Below, in pieces: positions 8,777-18,281 of a stretch of 64,000 nt of DNA (position 1 is its first letter; each line of letters begins with the position of its first letter). Source of the DNA: Flavobacteriales bacterium UBA6770. GTDB lineage: Bacteria; Bacteroidota; Bacteroidia; Flavobacteriales_G; Salibacteraceae. Location: positions 248,001-312,000 of the forward strand of contig CAJIZH010000004.1 of NCBI GenBank assembly GCA_905181875.1, in the 5' to 3' direction. The notes beneath the pieces were generated by a model. It did not search any database and was not told where the DNA came from. It saw only the letters and a program-made list of their open reading frames with translations. A program made the position numbers and the translations under genes.

Positions 8777-10198
8777 ATGAAGAACGAACGTTTATTTACC
8801 GATTTCCCGTCTTTCTCTGAAGAGGATTGGAAAGCACAAATTGAAAAGGATTTAAAGGGAAAGCCTTATAAAGACTTAATAAAAGAAAACGTTTTAGGCT
8901 CAACTACAGAACCTGTATACACAGCTGCTAAAGCGCTTGACCTTCCAAATTCAAGAAGAGGAACAAAGACTGAAAATAACGACTGGACAATCTATCAAAC
9001 TATCAAAATATCTGGCGACTCTAAATCTGATAACTCTGAAATACTAGATTTACTAAATAAAGGGTTAACAGGTATAAATCTGAGCGGTGACCCAACATTT
9101 GAAACTTTAAAAGAAATTGCACCTGAATACATTACAACCGAATTCAGCAATTATTCAAGTTTAGAAAAAATCTCAAAAACCATTTCGCGGACATTCGGAA
9201 ATATAGATAATTATTATAAAATTCATCTGAATTTTGACCCAATTACCAACGCAGCATTATCTGGAAAATGGACCAATAAAAAACAAGAATTTCAACCTGG
9301 ATTTCAAGTTATAAAGGAACTATCTTCGTTTAAAAGCCTTAGAGTTTTTTCAGTAAATGCAAATGCTTATCACAATTGTGGCGCTGGAGCTGTTGCAGAA
9401 ATAGGACTAGCATTAGCGCAAGCTCATGAGTATTTAGTTGCTTTGTTAGAAGAAGGTGTTTCAATTGACGCTGCATCTGCATTGATAAAAATTGAACTTT
9501 CCAGTGGAAGGGACTTCTTTAGTGAAATTGCAAAATTCCGTGCTATGAGAATACTTTGGGCACGTATGATTGAAGAATACAACCCAAAATATGCTTGCAG
9601 TAAATCTATAATTATAACTGCTCATACTTCTGGGTTTTGGAATACAGTTTACGACTCATACGTGAATATGCTAAGAGCCACAACTCAAGCAATGTCAGCA
9701 GCTTTAGGTGGTGCAGATGGTATTGAGGTTAAATCATATAATTCGGCTTGGGAAGAAGGAAATGAATTCTCTCATCGAGTCGCAAGAAATATACAATTGT
9801 TACTGAAAGAAGAATCCTACTTTGATAAAGTGATTGACCCTTCAGGAGGCAGCTATTACATTGAGCAATTAACGCAAGAACTAGCGGAGAAAGGATGGCT
9901 CAAATTTCAAAAAATAGAAAAGAAAGGTGGATTCATCGGTTTGGTTACTTCTGGTAACCTTCATCGAGAATTATCTGAGGAAGCTAATGAGCAAATCGCC
10001 AAGTTCGAACAAGGAGATTTAAAAGTACTGGGAGTCAATTTGTATCCAGATCAAAATGAAAAAGCCTTAGGTCGGTTTGATATAAGTGCTTTTAATGAGT
10101 ATGAAAACCAAACTGATTTTCCTCCAATCGAAACGATACGAATAGTAGGGAAAGCTGAACAAGAAAGATTATCAAAAGAATTGGAGGAAACAAGTTGA
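8777..10198 (+). CDS. mutA: Methylmalonyl-CoA mutase small (beta) subunit
   Basis: A 473-residue partner of the catalytic large subunit in the adenosylcobalamin enzyme that interconverts (R)-methylmalonyl-CoA and succinyl-CoA (propionate metabolism). It keeps a recognisable mutase TIM barrel: the [15 protein letters not shown] segment, [34 protein letters not shown] and the [13 protein letters not shown] motif. It lacks the C-terminal B12-binding domain with its DxHxxG motif, as expected for the non-catalytic subunit. It overlaps mutB by 4 nt (TTGA), so the two are translationally coupled. Confidence 0.94.
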   Translation: MKNERLFTDFPSFSEEDWKAQIEKDLKGKPYKDLIKENVLGSTTEPVYTAAKALDLPNSRRGTKTENNDWTIYQTIKISGDSKSDNSEILDLLNKGLTGINLSGDPTFETLKEIAPEYITTEFSNYSSLEKISKTISRTFGNIDNYYKIHLNFDPITNAALSGKWTNKKQEFQPGFQVIKELSSFKSLRVFSVNANAYHNCGAGAVAEIGLALAQAHEYLVALLEEGVSIDAASALIKIELSSGRDFFSEIAKFRAMRILWARMIEEYNPKYACSKSIIITAHTSGFWNTVYDSYVNMLRATTQAMSAALGGADGIEVKSYNSAWEEGNEFSHRVARNIQLLLKEESYFDKVIDPSGGSYYIEQLTQELAEKGWLKFQKIEKKGGFIGLVTSGNLHRELSEEANEQIAKFEQGDLKVLGVNLYPDQNEKALGRFDISAFNEYENQTDFPPIETIRIVGKAEQERLSKELEETS

Positions 10199-12327
10199 GA
10201 AAAGACTTTTCAAATATTCCTTTAAAATCGAACGATTCGGTACTAAAAGAAGCAGATCAAAAAACCGCTTTTACTGCCGCCGAAAAAATTGATATTCAAA
10301 CTAAATACTCAAAAAAAGATTTAGACGATCTTGAACATTTAGAATTTGGTGCAGGTAAAGCGCCCTATCTTAGAGGCCCTTATTCTAGTATGTATGCTTC
10401 TCGTCCATGGACGGTTAGACAATATGCTGGATTTAGCACAGCAGAAGAATCAAATGCATTTTATAGAAGAAATCTAGCAGCCGGTCAAAAAGGACTTTCC
10501 GTTGCTTTTGATTTAGCGACACATCGCGGCTACGATTCAGATCACCCTCGAGTAGAAGGTGATGTAGGAAAAGCTGGGGTTGCTATAGATTCTGTATTGG
10601 ATATGAAAGTACTCTTCGATCAAATTCCTTTGGATAAAATGTCGGTTAGTATGACTATGAACGGTGCTGTTGTTCCGATTATGGCATTCTATATTGTTGC
10701 TGCAGAAGAACAGGGGGTTAATCTAGAGGACTTAGCGGGTACGATTCAAAATGATATTCTTAAGGAATTCATGGTTAGAAATACTTATATCTATCCTCCT
10801 GCCCCTTCCATGAAAATTATCTCTGACATTTTTGAATTCACGGCTCAACACATGCCGAAATTCAATTCAATTAGTATTTCCGGCTACCACATGCAGGAAG
10901 CTGGCGCTACTAATGATATTGAGCTTGCTTATACATTAGCTGACGGATTAGAATACGTAAGAGCTGGTATAGCAGCAGGAATGGAGATCGATAAATTCGC
11001 TCCTAGACTCAGTTTCTTTTGGGGAATTGGTATGAACCATTTTATGGAAATTGCCAAAATGCGTGCGGCAAGAATGCTTTGGGCTAAGTTGATCAAACAA
11101 TTCAATCCAAAGAAAGAAAAGTCGATGGCTTTGAGAACTCATTGCCAAACATCAGGTTGGAGTTTAACTGAGCAAGATCCTTATAATAATGTTGCCAGGA
11201 CCTGTGTTGAAGCTATGGCTGCTGCTATGGGTGGCACTCAATCTTTGCATACCAATGCGCTGGACGAAGCCATTGCTTTACCTACTGACTTCTCTGCACG
11301 AATTGCACGAAATACTCAAATATTTTTACAGCAAGAAGCGAACATCACTGCTGTCGTTGACCCATGGGGAGGTTCATATTATGTCGAAAAATTAACTCAC
11401 GACCTGACACATCGCGCTTGGCAATTAATTCAAGAAGTGGAAGAGCTGGGTGGAATGGCTAAAGCAATAGAAACTGGTTTGCCTAAAATGCGTATTGAAG
11501 AAGCCGCCGCAAGACGTCAAGCTAGAATTGATAGCGGAACGGATGTTATTGTAGGTGTAAATCGATATGAGCCCGATACTAAAGAAGAGATCGAACTACT
11601 TGAAGTCGATAACGATTCAGTTCGCAAATCTCAAATTGAACGACTACAAAAGCTACGAGCCGAAAGAAACGAGAAAGAAACGCAAGCAGCTTTAAAAGAA
11701 TTGGAAGAGATTGCTGAAACTGGAAAAGGGAACCTCCTTTCTGCCGCAATTAATTGTGCTAGAAAACGAGCTTCTTTAGGTGAAATTAGTGATGCTATGG
11801 AAAAGCAATTTGGCCGCTATAAGGCTGTAATTCAAAGTATTTCAGGGGTTTATTCATCAGAGGCTATGGAAGATAAAGATTTTATTGAAGCTAGACGACT
11901 GTCCGATGTATTTGCAGAATTAGGTGGGCGTCGACCCAGAATAATGGTTGCTAAAATGGGACAAGATGGTCATGATAGGGGGGCTAAAGTTATTGCTACT
12001 TCATTTGCAGATATTGGATTTGATGTAGATATTGGTCCGCTATTTCAAACCCCAAAAGAAGCTGCTAAACAAGCTATAGAAAACGACGTACATATCTTGG
12101 GAGTATCAAGTTTGGCGGCTGGTCACAAAACATTGGTTCCAAAAGTAATTGAGGCACTCAAAAATGCTGGAAGAGAAGATATTTTAGTAATTGCTGGAGG
12201 AGTAATTCCTCCAAAAGATTACGATTATCTTTTTGAAAGTGGTGTCGCTGGCGTTTATGGTCCTGGGACAAAAATCCCTAAAGCAGCTCAAGAAATATTG
12301 AACATTTTAATAGAAGCATACAAATAG
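10195..12327 (+). CDS. mutB: Methylmalonyl-CoA mutase large (alpha) subunit
   Basis: The catalytic, adenosylcobalamin-binding subunit (710 residues). It starts at a TTG that overlaps the mutA stop as TTGA. The N-terminal TIM barrel has the [18 protein letters not shown] substrate loop, [18 protein letters not shown] and [13 protein letters not shown]. The C-terminal cobalamin domain has the base-off motif DGHDRG near residues 588-594 ([14 protein letters not shown]) plus the matching [15 protein letters not shown] region. The linker between barrel and B12 domain is rich in Glu and Lys and longer than a minimal one. Its maturation GTPase MeaB is encoded separately at 33.0 kb. No epimerase gene is seen in the window. 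Confidence 0.97.
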   Translation: MRKDFSNIPLKSNDSVLKEADQKTAFTAAEKIDIQTKYSKKDLDDLEHLEFGAGKAPYLRGPYSSMYASRPWTVRQYAGFSTAEESNAFYRRNLAAGQKGLSVAFDLATHRGYDSDHPRVEGDVGKAGVAIDSVLDMKVLFDQIPLDKMSVSMTMNGAVVPIMAFYIVAAEEQGVNLEDLAGTIQNDILKEFMVRNTYIYPPAPSMKIISDIFEFTAQHMPKFNSISISGYHMQEAGATNDIELAYTLADGLEYVRAGIAAGMEIDKFAPRLSFFWGIGMNHFMEIAKMRAARMLWAKLIKQFNPKKEKSMALRTHCQTSGWSLTEQDPYNNVARTCVEAMAAAMGGTQSLHTNALDEAIALPTDFSARIARNTQIFLQQEANITAVVDPWGGSYYVEKLTHDLTHRAWQLIQEVEELGGMAKAIETGLPKMRIEEAAARRQARIDSGTDVIVGVNRYEPDTKEEIELLEVDNDSVRKSQIERLQKLRAERNEKETQAALKELEEIAETGKGNLLSAAINCARKRASLGEISDAMEKQFGRYKAVIQSISGVYSSEAMEDKDFIEARRLSDVFAELGGRRPRIMVAKMGQDGHDRGAKVIATSFADIGFDVDIGPLFQTPKEAAKQAIENDVHILGVSSLAAGHKTLVPKVIEALKNAGREDILVIAGGVIPPKDYDYLFESGVAGVYGPGTKIPKAAQEILNILIEAYK

Positions 12328-12333
12328 AGACTC

Positions 12334-12666
12334 ATGTTAGGATTAGGCGGAATAAAAGAAAAACTGGAACAAGCAAAACTAAAAGCGGAAGCAACAAAAC
12401 TGCGTCTGGATTCAGTGCATGTAGAAGGTGCATCAGGTGAATATGTTCGAGTAATCTCAACAGCTAATAGTCGTATCGTTCAAATTCTTTTGAATGATAA
12501 AGCTAAAACTTTTAGTGCTGGAGAATTAAGTAGACATACACTGGTGGCTACCAATGTAGCTTTAGAAAAAGCAAGATCTATCAACGAAGCTGAGATGGCA
12601 GCAGTTGCTCGAGAGACTATGCCTAACATCCCAGGTATGCCAAACCTTGAGAGCATGTTTAAATAG
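12334..12666 (+). CDS. YbaB/EbfC nucleoid-associated protein
   Basis: A 110-residue homodimeric DNA-binding protein of the YbaB/EbfC family. The helical N-terminus (GGIKEKLEQAKLKAEATKLR), the central strand region (VEGASGEYVRVISTANSRIV) and the C-terminal helix ending in the low-complexity PNIPGMPNLESMFK tail are all family-typical. YbaB in other bacteria sits with dnaX-recR. Here it follows mutB by only 6 nt, so it is probably read from the mutAB transcript. Confidence 0.88.
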   Translation: MLGLGGIKEKLEQAKLKAEATKLRLDSVHVEGASGEYVRVISTANSRIVQILLNDKAKTFSAGELSRHTLVATNVALEKARSINEAEMAAVARETMPNIPGMPNLESMFK

Positions 12667-12752
12667 TATCTAATCTAATTTTTATAGTGAATTTGAATAA
12701 GGGTTTTAACCATTCCCGAATATCCCTCACTTTATAATTTACCATTATCATT

Positions 12753-13517
12753 ATGGAAATATTCCTTCTACCAGAAACCTATATTGCCTTGCTTACTCTA
12801 ACTTTTTTAGAAATTGTTCTTGGAGTAGACAACATAATTTTTATTTCAATTTTAGCAAATAGACTTCCGATAGAAGAACGGGCAAAAACTCGAAATACGG
12901 GGTTAGTACTTGCATTGATTTTTAGAATTGGATTACTGCTCGGTATCTCCTGGATAATTAGTTTTTCGGAGCCTCTGTTTTCAATTTTCGATCATTCGAT
13001 AAGCGGTAGAGATCTAATATTAGCAGCTGGGGGGTTGTTCTTAATTGCCAAAAGTACTAGTGAAATTCACCATAAAATGGAAGGCGAAGAAGGACAGTCT
13101 AATTTGAACAAGGAAGTTAAATCTGGCGCGAAAATTATACTTCAAATTATTGCCATGGATCTTATTTTCTCGTTTGATTCTATTCTTACTGCAGTTGGAC
13201 TCACCCAACAAATATCAATAATGATAATAGCTGTTGTAATTGCTATGCTTGTCATGATGACATTCGCTGGACGTATTGCTGATTTCATTCAAGACCATCC
13301 GACTATGGAGGTTTTGGCCTTGTCCTTCTTAATTTTAATAGGCTTTATGCTGGTATTAGATGGTGCAGGTGTCCATGTTCCTAAAGGGTATATTTATTTT
13401 GCAGTATTCTTCTCGCTTATAGTTGAAGTATTAAATATTCAAGTAAGAGATAGAAGTAAGGCTAAGAAGATAAAATTGAACCGGAAACTAAAATCAAATT
13501 CTAATTCCGAAATTTAG
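12753..13517 (+). CDS. TerC family integral membrane protein
   Basis: A 254-residue multi-spanning membrane protein. The TerC hallmarks are LEIVLGVDNIIFISILANRLP in helix 1-2, with the conserved acidic residue, and the second half repeat AMDLIFSFDSILTAVGLTQQ. Seven hydrophobic segments can be counted. TerC/Alx proteins are implicated in manganese export and metal loading of exoenzymes, and historically in tellurite resistance, so the name does not prove tellurite function here. It ends 2 bp from the oppositely oriented barrel gene, with no room for a separate terminator. Confidence 0.9.
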   Translation: MEIFLLPETYIALLTLTFLEIVLGVDNIIFISILANRLPIEERAKTRNTGLVLALIFRIGLLLGISWIISFSEPLFSIFDHSISGRDLILAAGGLFLIAKSTSEIHHKMEGEEGQSNLNKEVKSGAKIILQIIAMDLIFSFDSILTAVGLTQQISIMIIAVVIAMLVMMTFAGRIADFIQDHPTMEVLALSFLILIGFMLVLDGAGVHVPKGYIYFAVFFSLIVEVLNIQVRDRSKAKKIKLNRKLKSNSNSEI

Positions 13518-13519
13518 GA

Positions 13520-14725
13520 CTAGAACTTATAATATAATGCAGTTTGAATCGATAAGTCTCTTAGATCTCCATTCATATATTCTGGGTTTTTATTCCAAAC
13601 GCCAAAATCAATTGAAGGTTTTATACGTGCATTAAATCTATTCGATATTTCAATATCAACTCCAATACCAGCTTGTAAATTCAACTGATTAATACCTTGC
13701 GACTCCTCTATTATTGCAAGTCTTCTTTGAAACGAACTATAAATATTTTGGTTTCCATTGGCAACAATATTCACACTTGCACCTGCAGATACAAAGGGCT
13801 TTATCCTACCCAAATCAAAGGTATAATTCAATGTTAATGGCAAATTAAACGAATTCCTAGAGAACGTTGAGCTTATAGTATCTAAAGCAACCGACTCTAC
13901 ATAATCTTTCGTAAGAACAGTTACTGCATCACTCTCGCCCGTTACAATCCATTCCAACCGTTCAATTTCTCTAATGTAATTATGCTCAATACGATAAGCA
14001 GCACTTCCGCTTATTGAAGAGTAAGCTATTCCCCCTTCAATACTAATTCCATTCTTCAACATTACACCTCCAAAAACTTGCCCACCAACACCCATTATTA
14101 AGGATTGGTCTACCCATTTAATTGCGGCGTTTGTATGCTCTTTGAAAACAGCAGCAGTGAAACTTTTCGAATAATCTGGGTTATGATAATTTAATAAACC
14201 AAGTCTAGAATTGAATGCCAATCCTACGTAAAAATTTAAATTATTAAATTTAGAAGGAGATGTTAGAGCATATTCTGTTTCATTAAAAAGCAAGGAAGTA
14301 CTGAAACTATTTTCATTTAATGTAAGAACAAGATCATTTGCAATAGAAACCTTTTCCAAATTAAACAAAACTCTTTCATTTTGCGTTTGCTCTGCATTTA
14401 GATCAGAAACCTGTTTAATAACCAACAAAGCGGAAGATTCTAAAACATTTGTTCTAATTCCTAAATTAGCTAAGGTGTAATTTCCAAATCGCTTTTCTAA
14501 AGCATTTAACTCAGAAATACCTTCAAAGCTTTCAGAAATTTTAGCATTTACTCTTTTAGAATGAAAATCGTTAGCACTCTTATATTGATCAAGTTTTGAG
14601 TGCTTTAACTCATAACTAGTGTAAGTATTAAAAGCAAGAAAAGAAAACAAGAATATCAGTGCGGCGGCTCCCGCAAAAGATTTCTTATTCAGTTTTCTAT
14701 TTAGAAAATTCACGTTAATAGCCAT
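13520..14725 (-). CDS. Inner-membrane-anchored protein with C-terminal barrel-like domain
   Basis: I do not recognise a named family. The 401-residue protein has no cleavable signal peptide. It has a basic N-terminus and one membrane segment (about residues 17-40, FAGAAALIFLFSFLAFNTYT), then a roughly 100-residue helical, polar stretch. After that come alternating amphipathic strands typical of a PorT/OmpA-like eight-stranded barrel, e.g. GISIEGGIAYSSISGSAAYR, FNLPLTLNYTFDLGRIKPFV and the terminal SIQTALYYKF. A single-span anchor joined to a barrel resembles the anti-sigma-like proteins of Bacteroidota, but no sigma factor is adjacent. The terminal aromatic residue fits an outer-membrane barrel, which conflicts with an inner-membrane anchor. 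Confidence 0.6.
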   Translation of the reverse strand: MAINVNFLNRKLNKKSFAGAAALIFLFSFLAFNTYTSYELKHSKLDQYKSANDFHSKRVNAKISESFEGISELNALEKRFGNYTLANLGIRTNVLESSALLVIKQVSDLNAEQTQNERVLFNLEKVSIANDLVLTLNENSFSTSLLFNETEYALTSPSKFNNLNFYVGLAFNSRLGLLNYHNPDYSKSFTAAVFKEHTNAAIKWVDQSLIMGVGGQVFGGVMLKNGISIEGGIAYSSISGSAAYRIEHNYIREIERLEWIVTGESDAVTVLTKDYVESVALDTISSTFSRNSFNLPLTLNYTFDLGRIKPFVSAGASVNIVANGNQNIYSSFQRRLAIIEESQGINQLNLQAGIGVDIEISNRFNARIKPSIDFGVWNKNPEYMNGDLRDLSIQTALYYKF

Positions 14726-14851
14726 TGATTTGTCAAGTATAAAAATGCAATATTTTTACATTGCTATTATCACTATTTTGTTAACAGAACATCATATTTT
14801 GAACAACCCCAAAATCAATAGCCGCGATAATGCGTAAAACATAAGAACTTT

Positions 14852-15454
14852 CTATAGACCAAGCATACTGATCATTTCACCAACAAGTTCAGATTGACGA
14901 TTTTTAGCATACCACAAATGCATTTCTTCTGAGACTGTTTCGTAGTTAAAGTCGCTAGATTTTTTCTTTTCTAAATACCATTCTTGAAGTACATCAGGTC
15001 GAGGCCCCCAATCCCATAGGGAGAAAAATTCATCAAGATCTATAGCAATTAATTTAGGAATAGATCGCCCACCTTTGGTCAGGAAATTATCCATAAGGTC
15101 CAAATTATCATCCCTAAGCACCAACCTTAAATCAATTCCGGAAGCATCAGCAATCTTTTTTAATGGAGCTAAATTTTGACCAACATCTCCACACCATGCC
15201 TCAACAATCATTAACCAACCAATATTTTTTTTAGCTGATTTGAACTTACCAAAAGTCAACAGTTGATCCTCTTTTAGTTTAAATATTTTATTCCATTTAC
15301 GAGTCCGCTGAGCGGCCATTTTAGTATGTGCAGCATATGCTTCTGACTGATTTGATCCAGTAGTTCTCCCATCCTCTACCAAGTTTTCTAGCATAGTTAT
15401 GTATTGATCATAACTCATCCCTGCTTCCCACTTCTGCTTTAATAAATCTTTCAT
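14852..15454 (-). CDS. Thioredoxin-like family protein
   Basis: A 200-residue cytoplasmic protein with a central thioredoxin fold: the strand WLMIVEAWCGDVGQNLAPL is followed by a helix, and VLRDDNLDLMDNFLTKGGRSIPKLIAID contains the cis-proline segment (SIPKL). The active-site position reads WCGDVGQ, so only the first cysteine of a CxxC is present, followed by Asp. This AWCGD form is common in a Bacteroidota thioredoxin subfamily and suggests a role other than ordinary disulfide exchange. It is probably in a minus-strand pair with yaaA (72 bp apart). Confidence 0.78.
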   Translation of the reverse strand: MKDLLKQKWEAGMSYDQYITMLENLVEDGRTTGSNQSEAYAAHTKMAAQRTRKWNKIFKLKEDQLLTFGKFKSAKKNIGWLMIVEAWCGDVGQNLAPLKKIADASGIDLRLVLRDDNLDLMDNFLTKGGRSIPKLIAIDLDEFFSLWDWGPRPDVLQEWYLEKKKSSDFNYETVSEEMHLWYAKNRQSELVGEMISMLGL

Positions 15455-15526
15455 AGTCTTGTGTTATTAAGGTGAACAAAAGTGGGTACAAGTAGGTTTA
15501 TAAAATGTACTGAGGCTCACATTTAG

Positions 15527-16300
15527 CTATTCTTGGTCCCTAGTGAAGGTCCACTTAACATCTGTTGACATATCTGGATTATACAGGTACCCTTCAGCAT
15601 TAAAAGTGTGGAGTAATTCTGGAGTATCGATTTGATTTTTTATCATGAAGCGGCTCATTAAACCACGTGCTTTTTTCGCATAGAAAGAAATCACCTTGTA
15701 CTTACCATTTTTCTTATCCATAAAAACAGGTTGAATTATTTTATAAGGAATGTCCTTTGAACTGAGCACGTGATAATATTCATCACTTGCTAAATTAATT
15801 AATACAGGGCTAGAGTGCTTTAATAACTCTTGATTAACTAAATCCGTAACTCTACTTTTCCAGAAGGAATAAATGTCTTTTCCTCTAGTCGTATTAAGTT
15901 TAGTCCCCATTTCTAGACGGTAGGGCATTATTTGATCTGAAGGTTTCAAAATACCATATAAACCTGATAAAATCCGAAGGTGTTCATTTGCAAACTGATC
16001 GTCCGAATCACTGAAGTTATTTGCATCTAGTCCCAGATATACATCGCCTTTAAAAGCAGTTAGAGATGATCTAGTTTGACTTAAATCATGACTAACATTC
16101 CACGCTTGGTTTCTTTCAAAGTTTAATTCAGCCAAGCTTTTACTAATGCTCTGCAATTCCATTAATTTACTTGTGCTTTTTTTCCTGAGCGCCAGCATTA
16201 TCTTTTCCGACTCTTCCAATAATTCTGGTTTTGATGTTATAATCAATTCACGATTTTTTTCAAAATCAAGTGTTTTTGAAGGAGAAATTATTGTGATCAT
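15527..16300 (-). CDS. yaaA: Peroxide stress protein YaaA
   Basis: A 257-residue member of the YaaA (UPF0246/DUF328) family, which in E. coli lowers free iron and protects DNA and protein under peroxide stress. Signature parts are MITIISPSKTLDFEKN at the start, DVYLGLDANNFSDSD, the ILSGLYGILKPSDQIMPYRLEMGTKL block and ISFYAKKARGLMSRFMI near the C-terminus. It is divergent from the small ORF at 16396. Length and motifs match the family. Confidence 0.94.
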   Translation of the reverse strand: MITIISPSKTLDFEKNRELIITSKPELLEESEKIMLALRKKSTSKLMELQSISKSLAELNFERNQAWNVSHDLSQTRSSLTAFKGDVYLGLDANNFSDSDDQFANEHLRILSGLYGILKPSDQIMPYRLEMGTKLNTTRGKDIYSFWKSRVTDLVNQELLKHSSPVLINLASDEYYHVLSSKDIPYKIIQPVFMDKKNGKYKVISFYAKKARGLMSRFMIKNQIDTPELLHTFNAEGYLYNPDMSTDVKWTFTRDQE

Positions 16301-16395
16301 TATGAGGTATTAATTGTATTTAACAGTGCAGTAAGCAACAAATTTAAGCCAGTTGAGTCTAATGAGTATTACACAACAACTTAAATTCTTATAAC

Positions 16396-16554
16396 ATGAA
16401 TGATCCCGTAAATAAAATTAAAGAAGCAGCTAAGAAAATTAAAGTCAGATTAGACAATCGCACTACAATTACTCTCGCTAGTATAGGTTCACTTGAACTT
16501 TGGAAAGAACGATATCCTAACCTAAAAATAATAACGAAACAACAAACTAAGTAA
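16396..16554 (+). CDS. Small basic protein (52 aa), unknown function
   Basis: A 52-codon ORF not overlapped by another gene: MNDPVNKIKEAAKKIKVRL, then DNRTTITLASIGSLELWKER and YPNLKIITKQQ. It is basic, with a predicted amphipathic N-terminal helix and a short strand-like segment. It has an ATG start, normal codon use and its own downstream hairpin, which argues that it is real. I recall similar short Bacteroidota proteins with a WKERYP-type tail, but cannot name a family or function. Confidence 0.6.
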   Translation: MNDPVNKIKEAAKKIKVRLDNRTTITLASIGSLELWKERYPNLKIITKQQTK

Positions 16555-16563
16555 AGTGCAACA

Positions 16564-16592
16564 GCCTTTTCGATTATTCGAAAGGACTTTTT
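16564..16592 (+). terminator. Candidate terminator after the 52-aa ORF
   Basis: The stem CCTTTTCGA pairs with TCGAAAGG (one bulged T) around a 4-nt loop. A T7 run follows, just before the convergent NUDIX gene. Confidence 0.65.
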
Positions 16593-16611
16593 TACATGAA
16601 ATCACCAACAG

Positions 16612-17169
16612 TTACTTCCCACGATTCAACTTTAACCAATACGCAGCTGCCACTGTTAAGCTGTCTCGGATTTCGCCACTTTCAACCCTCAAATAAAGTT
16701 CATTTATTGATATTTTCACAAGGGCTAAAGCTTCTGTCTCTTCTGGACTAGATTGTCCCGGGCTACAGTTTTCGGCCAAAAAAATAATGGACCTTTCATC
16801 AGACGCTGAATTGCTTAAATCCATTTCAAAAACTTTACTCCATATATTAGAAGTTAATCCAGTTTCTTCTTCTAATTCTCTTTTTGCAGCATCCAAAGGA
16901 TCTTCTTCTTTTGGTCCTCCACCCTCGGGTATTTCCCAACTGTATTGTTTGTGCGGATAACGAAACTGTCCCACCAATGTAATGAGACCCTCTGCATCAA
17001 TTGGAATAATTCCTATTGCGGTATTCTTAAAATGAACAACTCCATAAATCCCTCCTCCTCCTCCTGGGTTTTGAACTTCGTGGTGATCGACGCTAATCCA
17101 TTGGTTATCGTATACTGTTTTTGTACTTTTCGTAATCCAATCGCTTGGGTTTTTTGGTAGTTCTTTCAT
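16612..17169 (-). CDS. NUDIX hydrolase (ADP-ribose pyrophosphatase-like)
   Basis: A 185-residue hydrolase with a complete Nudix box, GGGPKEEDPLDAAKRELEEE followed by TGL, fitting Gx5Ex7REUxEExGU. The preceding strand region VGQFRYPHKQYSWEIPEGG is typical of the ADP-ribose/GDP-mannose pyrophosphatase branch (NudF-like). Substrate preference cannot be settled from sequence. It is transcribed divergently from the Smr-domain gene at 17232. Confidence 0.88.
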   Translation of the reverse strand: MKELPKNPSDWITKSTKTVYDNQWISVDHHEVQNPGGGGGIYGVVHFKNTAIGIIPIDAEGLITLVGQFRYPHKQYSWEIPEGGGPKEEDPLDAAKRELEEETGLTSNIWSKVFEMDLSNSASDERSIIFLAENCSPGQSSPEETEALALVKISINELYLRVESGEIRDSLTVAAAYWLKLNRGK

Positions 17170-17219
17170 AATTATTTGATTAAAGCAATAATAACTGATA
17201 GTTGGTCAAAAAGTGATTC

Positions 17220-17227
17220 TAAATTTG
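17220..17227 (+). promoter_or_regulatory. Candidate promoter -7 box (TAAATTTG) next to the Smr gene start
   Basis: TAAATTTG matches TAnnTTTG and ends 4 bp before the GTG at 17232. A TTGG at about 17202 could be the -33 element. The message would be leaderless or nearly so. Confidence 0.5.
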
Positions 17228-17231
17228 TACT

Positions 17232-17804
17232 GTGAAATTTAGCATCGGAGATAAGGTCAAAATAGTAGATGAAAAGTCTGAAGGGATTGTGGTTCGGTTC
17301 AACAAATCAAGTTTGGTTGTGGAAATTGATGGTCTCGACTTTGAGTATTTAGCGAATGAAGTAGTAAAGTTAGGACCACAAGAATCAGAATTAAACAATT
17401 TATACAAATTCCATTTACCGAACCTAAATCACATAAAAGCGGAGGATAAACCTAAAACTGTAAAACAAGATCAAAAAGAAAATGCCATAGAACTGGGAAG
17501 AGTTCGAGGAAAAAGAAATAGAAAAAATGTGTTAGAATTTGACTTACACATACATGATTTACTCGTCAGACACAACCATATGACTGCTGGAGAAATGCTC
17601 AATTATCAGCTTGATTATGCTGTCAACTGCTTGGAAGAATCTATAAAAAACAATGAACCAGCAGTTATCTTCATTCATGGAATTGGAAAAGGTGTTCTGA
17701 AGATAGAACTACAACATATTATAAAAGCCTATGGCTTGGATTTTCACGATGGCTTTATGACAGAATATGGCAGGGGGGCTACCCGTGTTGAATTGAGAAA
17801 TTAA
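17232..17804 (+). CDS. Smr/MutS2-type endonuclease domain protein with N-terminal DUF2027-like region
   Basis: 190 residues from a GTG start. The N-terminus (1-60, KFSIGDKVKIVDEKSEGIVV) looks like the small beta-barrel DUF2027-type module that precedes Smr in Bacteroidota. The C-terminal Smr domain (about 100-190) has LEFDLHIHDLL in place of the usual LDLHG, then VIFIHGIGKGVLKIELQHII and YGRGATRVEL. Smr domains nick or cleave nucleic acids, and in ribosome-rescue proteins they cut mRNA at stalled ribosomes. The role here is unknown. The gene is divergent from the NUDIX gene and followed directly by the rnpB promoter. Confidence 0.85.
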   Translation: MKFSIGDKVKIVDEKSEGIVVRFNKSSLVVEIDGLDFEYLANEVVKLGPQESELNNLYKFHLPNLNHIKAEDKPKTVKQDQKENAIELGRVRGKRNRKNVLEFDLHIHDLLVRHNHMTAGEMLNYQLDYAVNCLEESIKNNEPAVIFIHGIGKGVLKIELQHIIKAYGLDFHDGFMTEYGRGATRVELRN

Positions 17805-17825
17805 ATTATAGTACCGTAAACTGTT

Positions 17826-17833
17826 TAAATTTG
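17826..17833 (+). promoter_or_regulatory. Candidate promoter -7 box (TAAATTTG) of rnpB
   Basis: TAAATTTG matches TAnnTTTG and sits 4 bp before the inferred 5' end of RNase P RNA. Confidence 0.6.
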
Positions 17834-17837
17834 CAAT

Positions 17838-18170
17838 GATGTATGTTTTTCTATCGCTTCATTAAATTGGAGAGGAAAGTCCAGACACCACAGAGTACCA
17901 TACCGATTGAAAAATTGGGCGAATTTAGCTAAAGCTAATTTTGACAGATAGTGCCGCAGAAAATAAACCGCTTTAAGCAATTATAGTAAGGGTGAAAAGG
18001 TGCGGTAAGAGCGCACCAGTATATTCAGTAATGAATTTAGCTTGGCAAACCTTATGGGGTGCAAGATCACGTATACCAGAGCTTAGAGCTACTCGCTCAA
18101 TCTGGAGGGTAGATTGCACAGTTAAATGATAGATTAAAACAGAATCTGGCTTATTCAATCATATATCACT
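17838..18170 (+). ncRNA. rnpB: RNase P RNA (bacterial type A)
   Basis: No ORF explains this stretch, but it has RNase P RNA landmarks in order: GAGGAAAGTCCAGACACCAC (the universal GAGGAAAGUCCGG core, P4 5' strand, from about 17872), an internal GTGCCGCAGAAA region, GGGTGAAAAGGTGCGGTAAG, and the 3' core ACAGAATCTGGCTTA. The ends GATGTATG (17838) and CATATATC (to 18167) can pair as helix P1, which fixes the boundaries to within a few bases. The transcript is the catalytic RNA that matures tRNA 5' ends. A promoter box and a very strong terminator bracket it. Confidence 0.93.
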
Positions 18171-18204
18171 AAATAAAAGAGCCCTGTACAGGGCTCTTTT
18201 ATTT
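18171..18204 (+). terminator. Strong intrinsic terminator of rnpB
   Basis: A perfect 16-bp inverted repeat: AAATAAAAGAGCCCTG (18171-18186), TA, CAGGGCTCTTTTATTT (18189-18204). It directly follows the RNase P RNA. Confidence 0.92.
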
Positions 18205-18281
18205 ATTTCTAGTCCAGCATCAGTAACTTTTTGTTAGAATTATTTCGTTAACTTTCTTTCTTAGAAAACGAAAACATTTAT

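Noticed and set aside
12753-13517. TerC as evidence of a tellurite-resistance operon
   Set aside because: No other ter genes (terABDE) are nearby. Isolated TerC proteins are widespread and more likely metal-related.
17973-18158. A 61-codon minus-strand ORF
   Set aside because: It lies inside the RNase P RNA gene and is explained by it.
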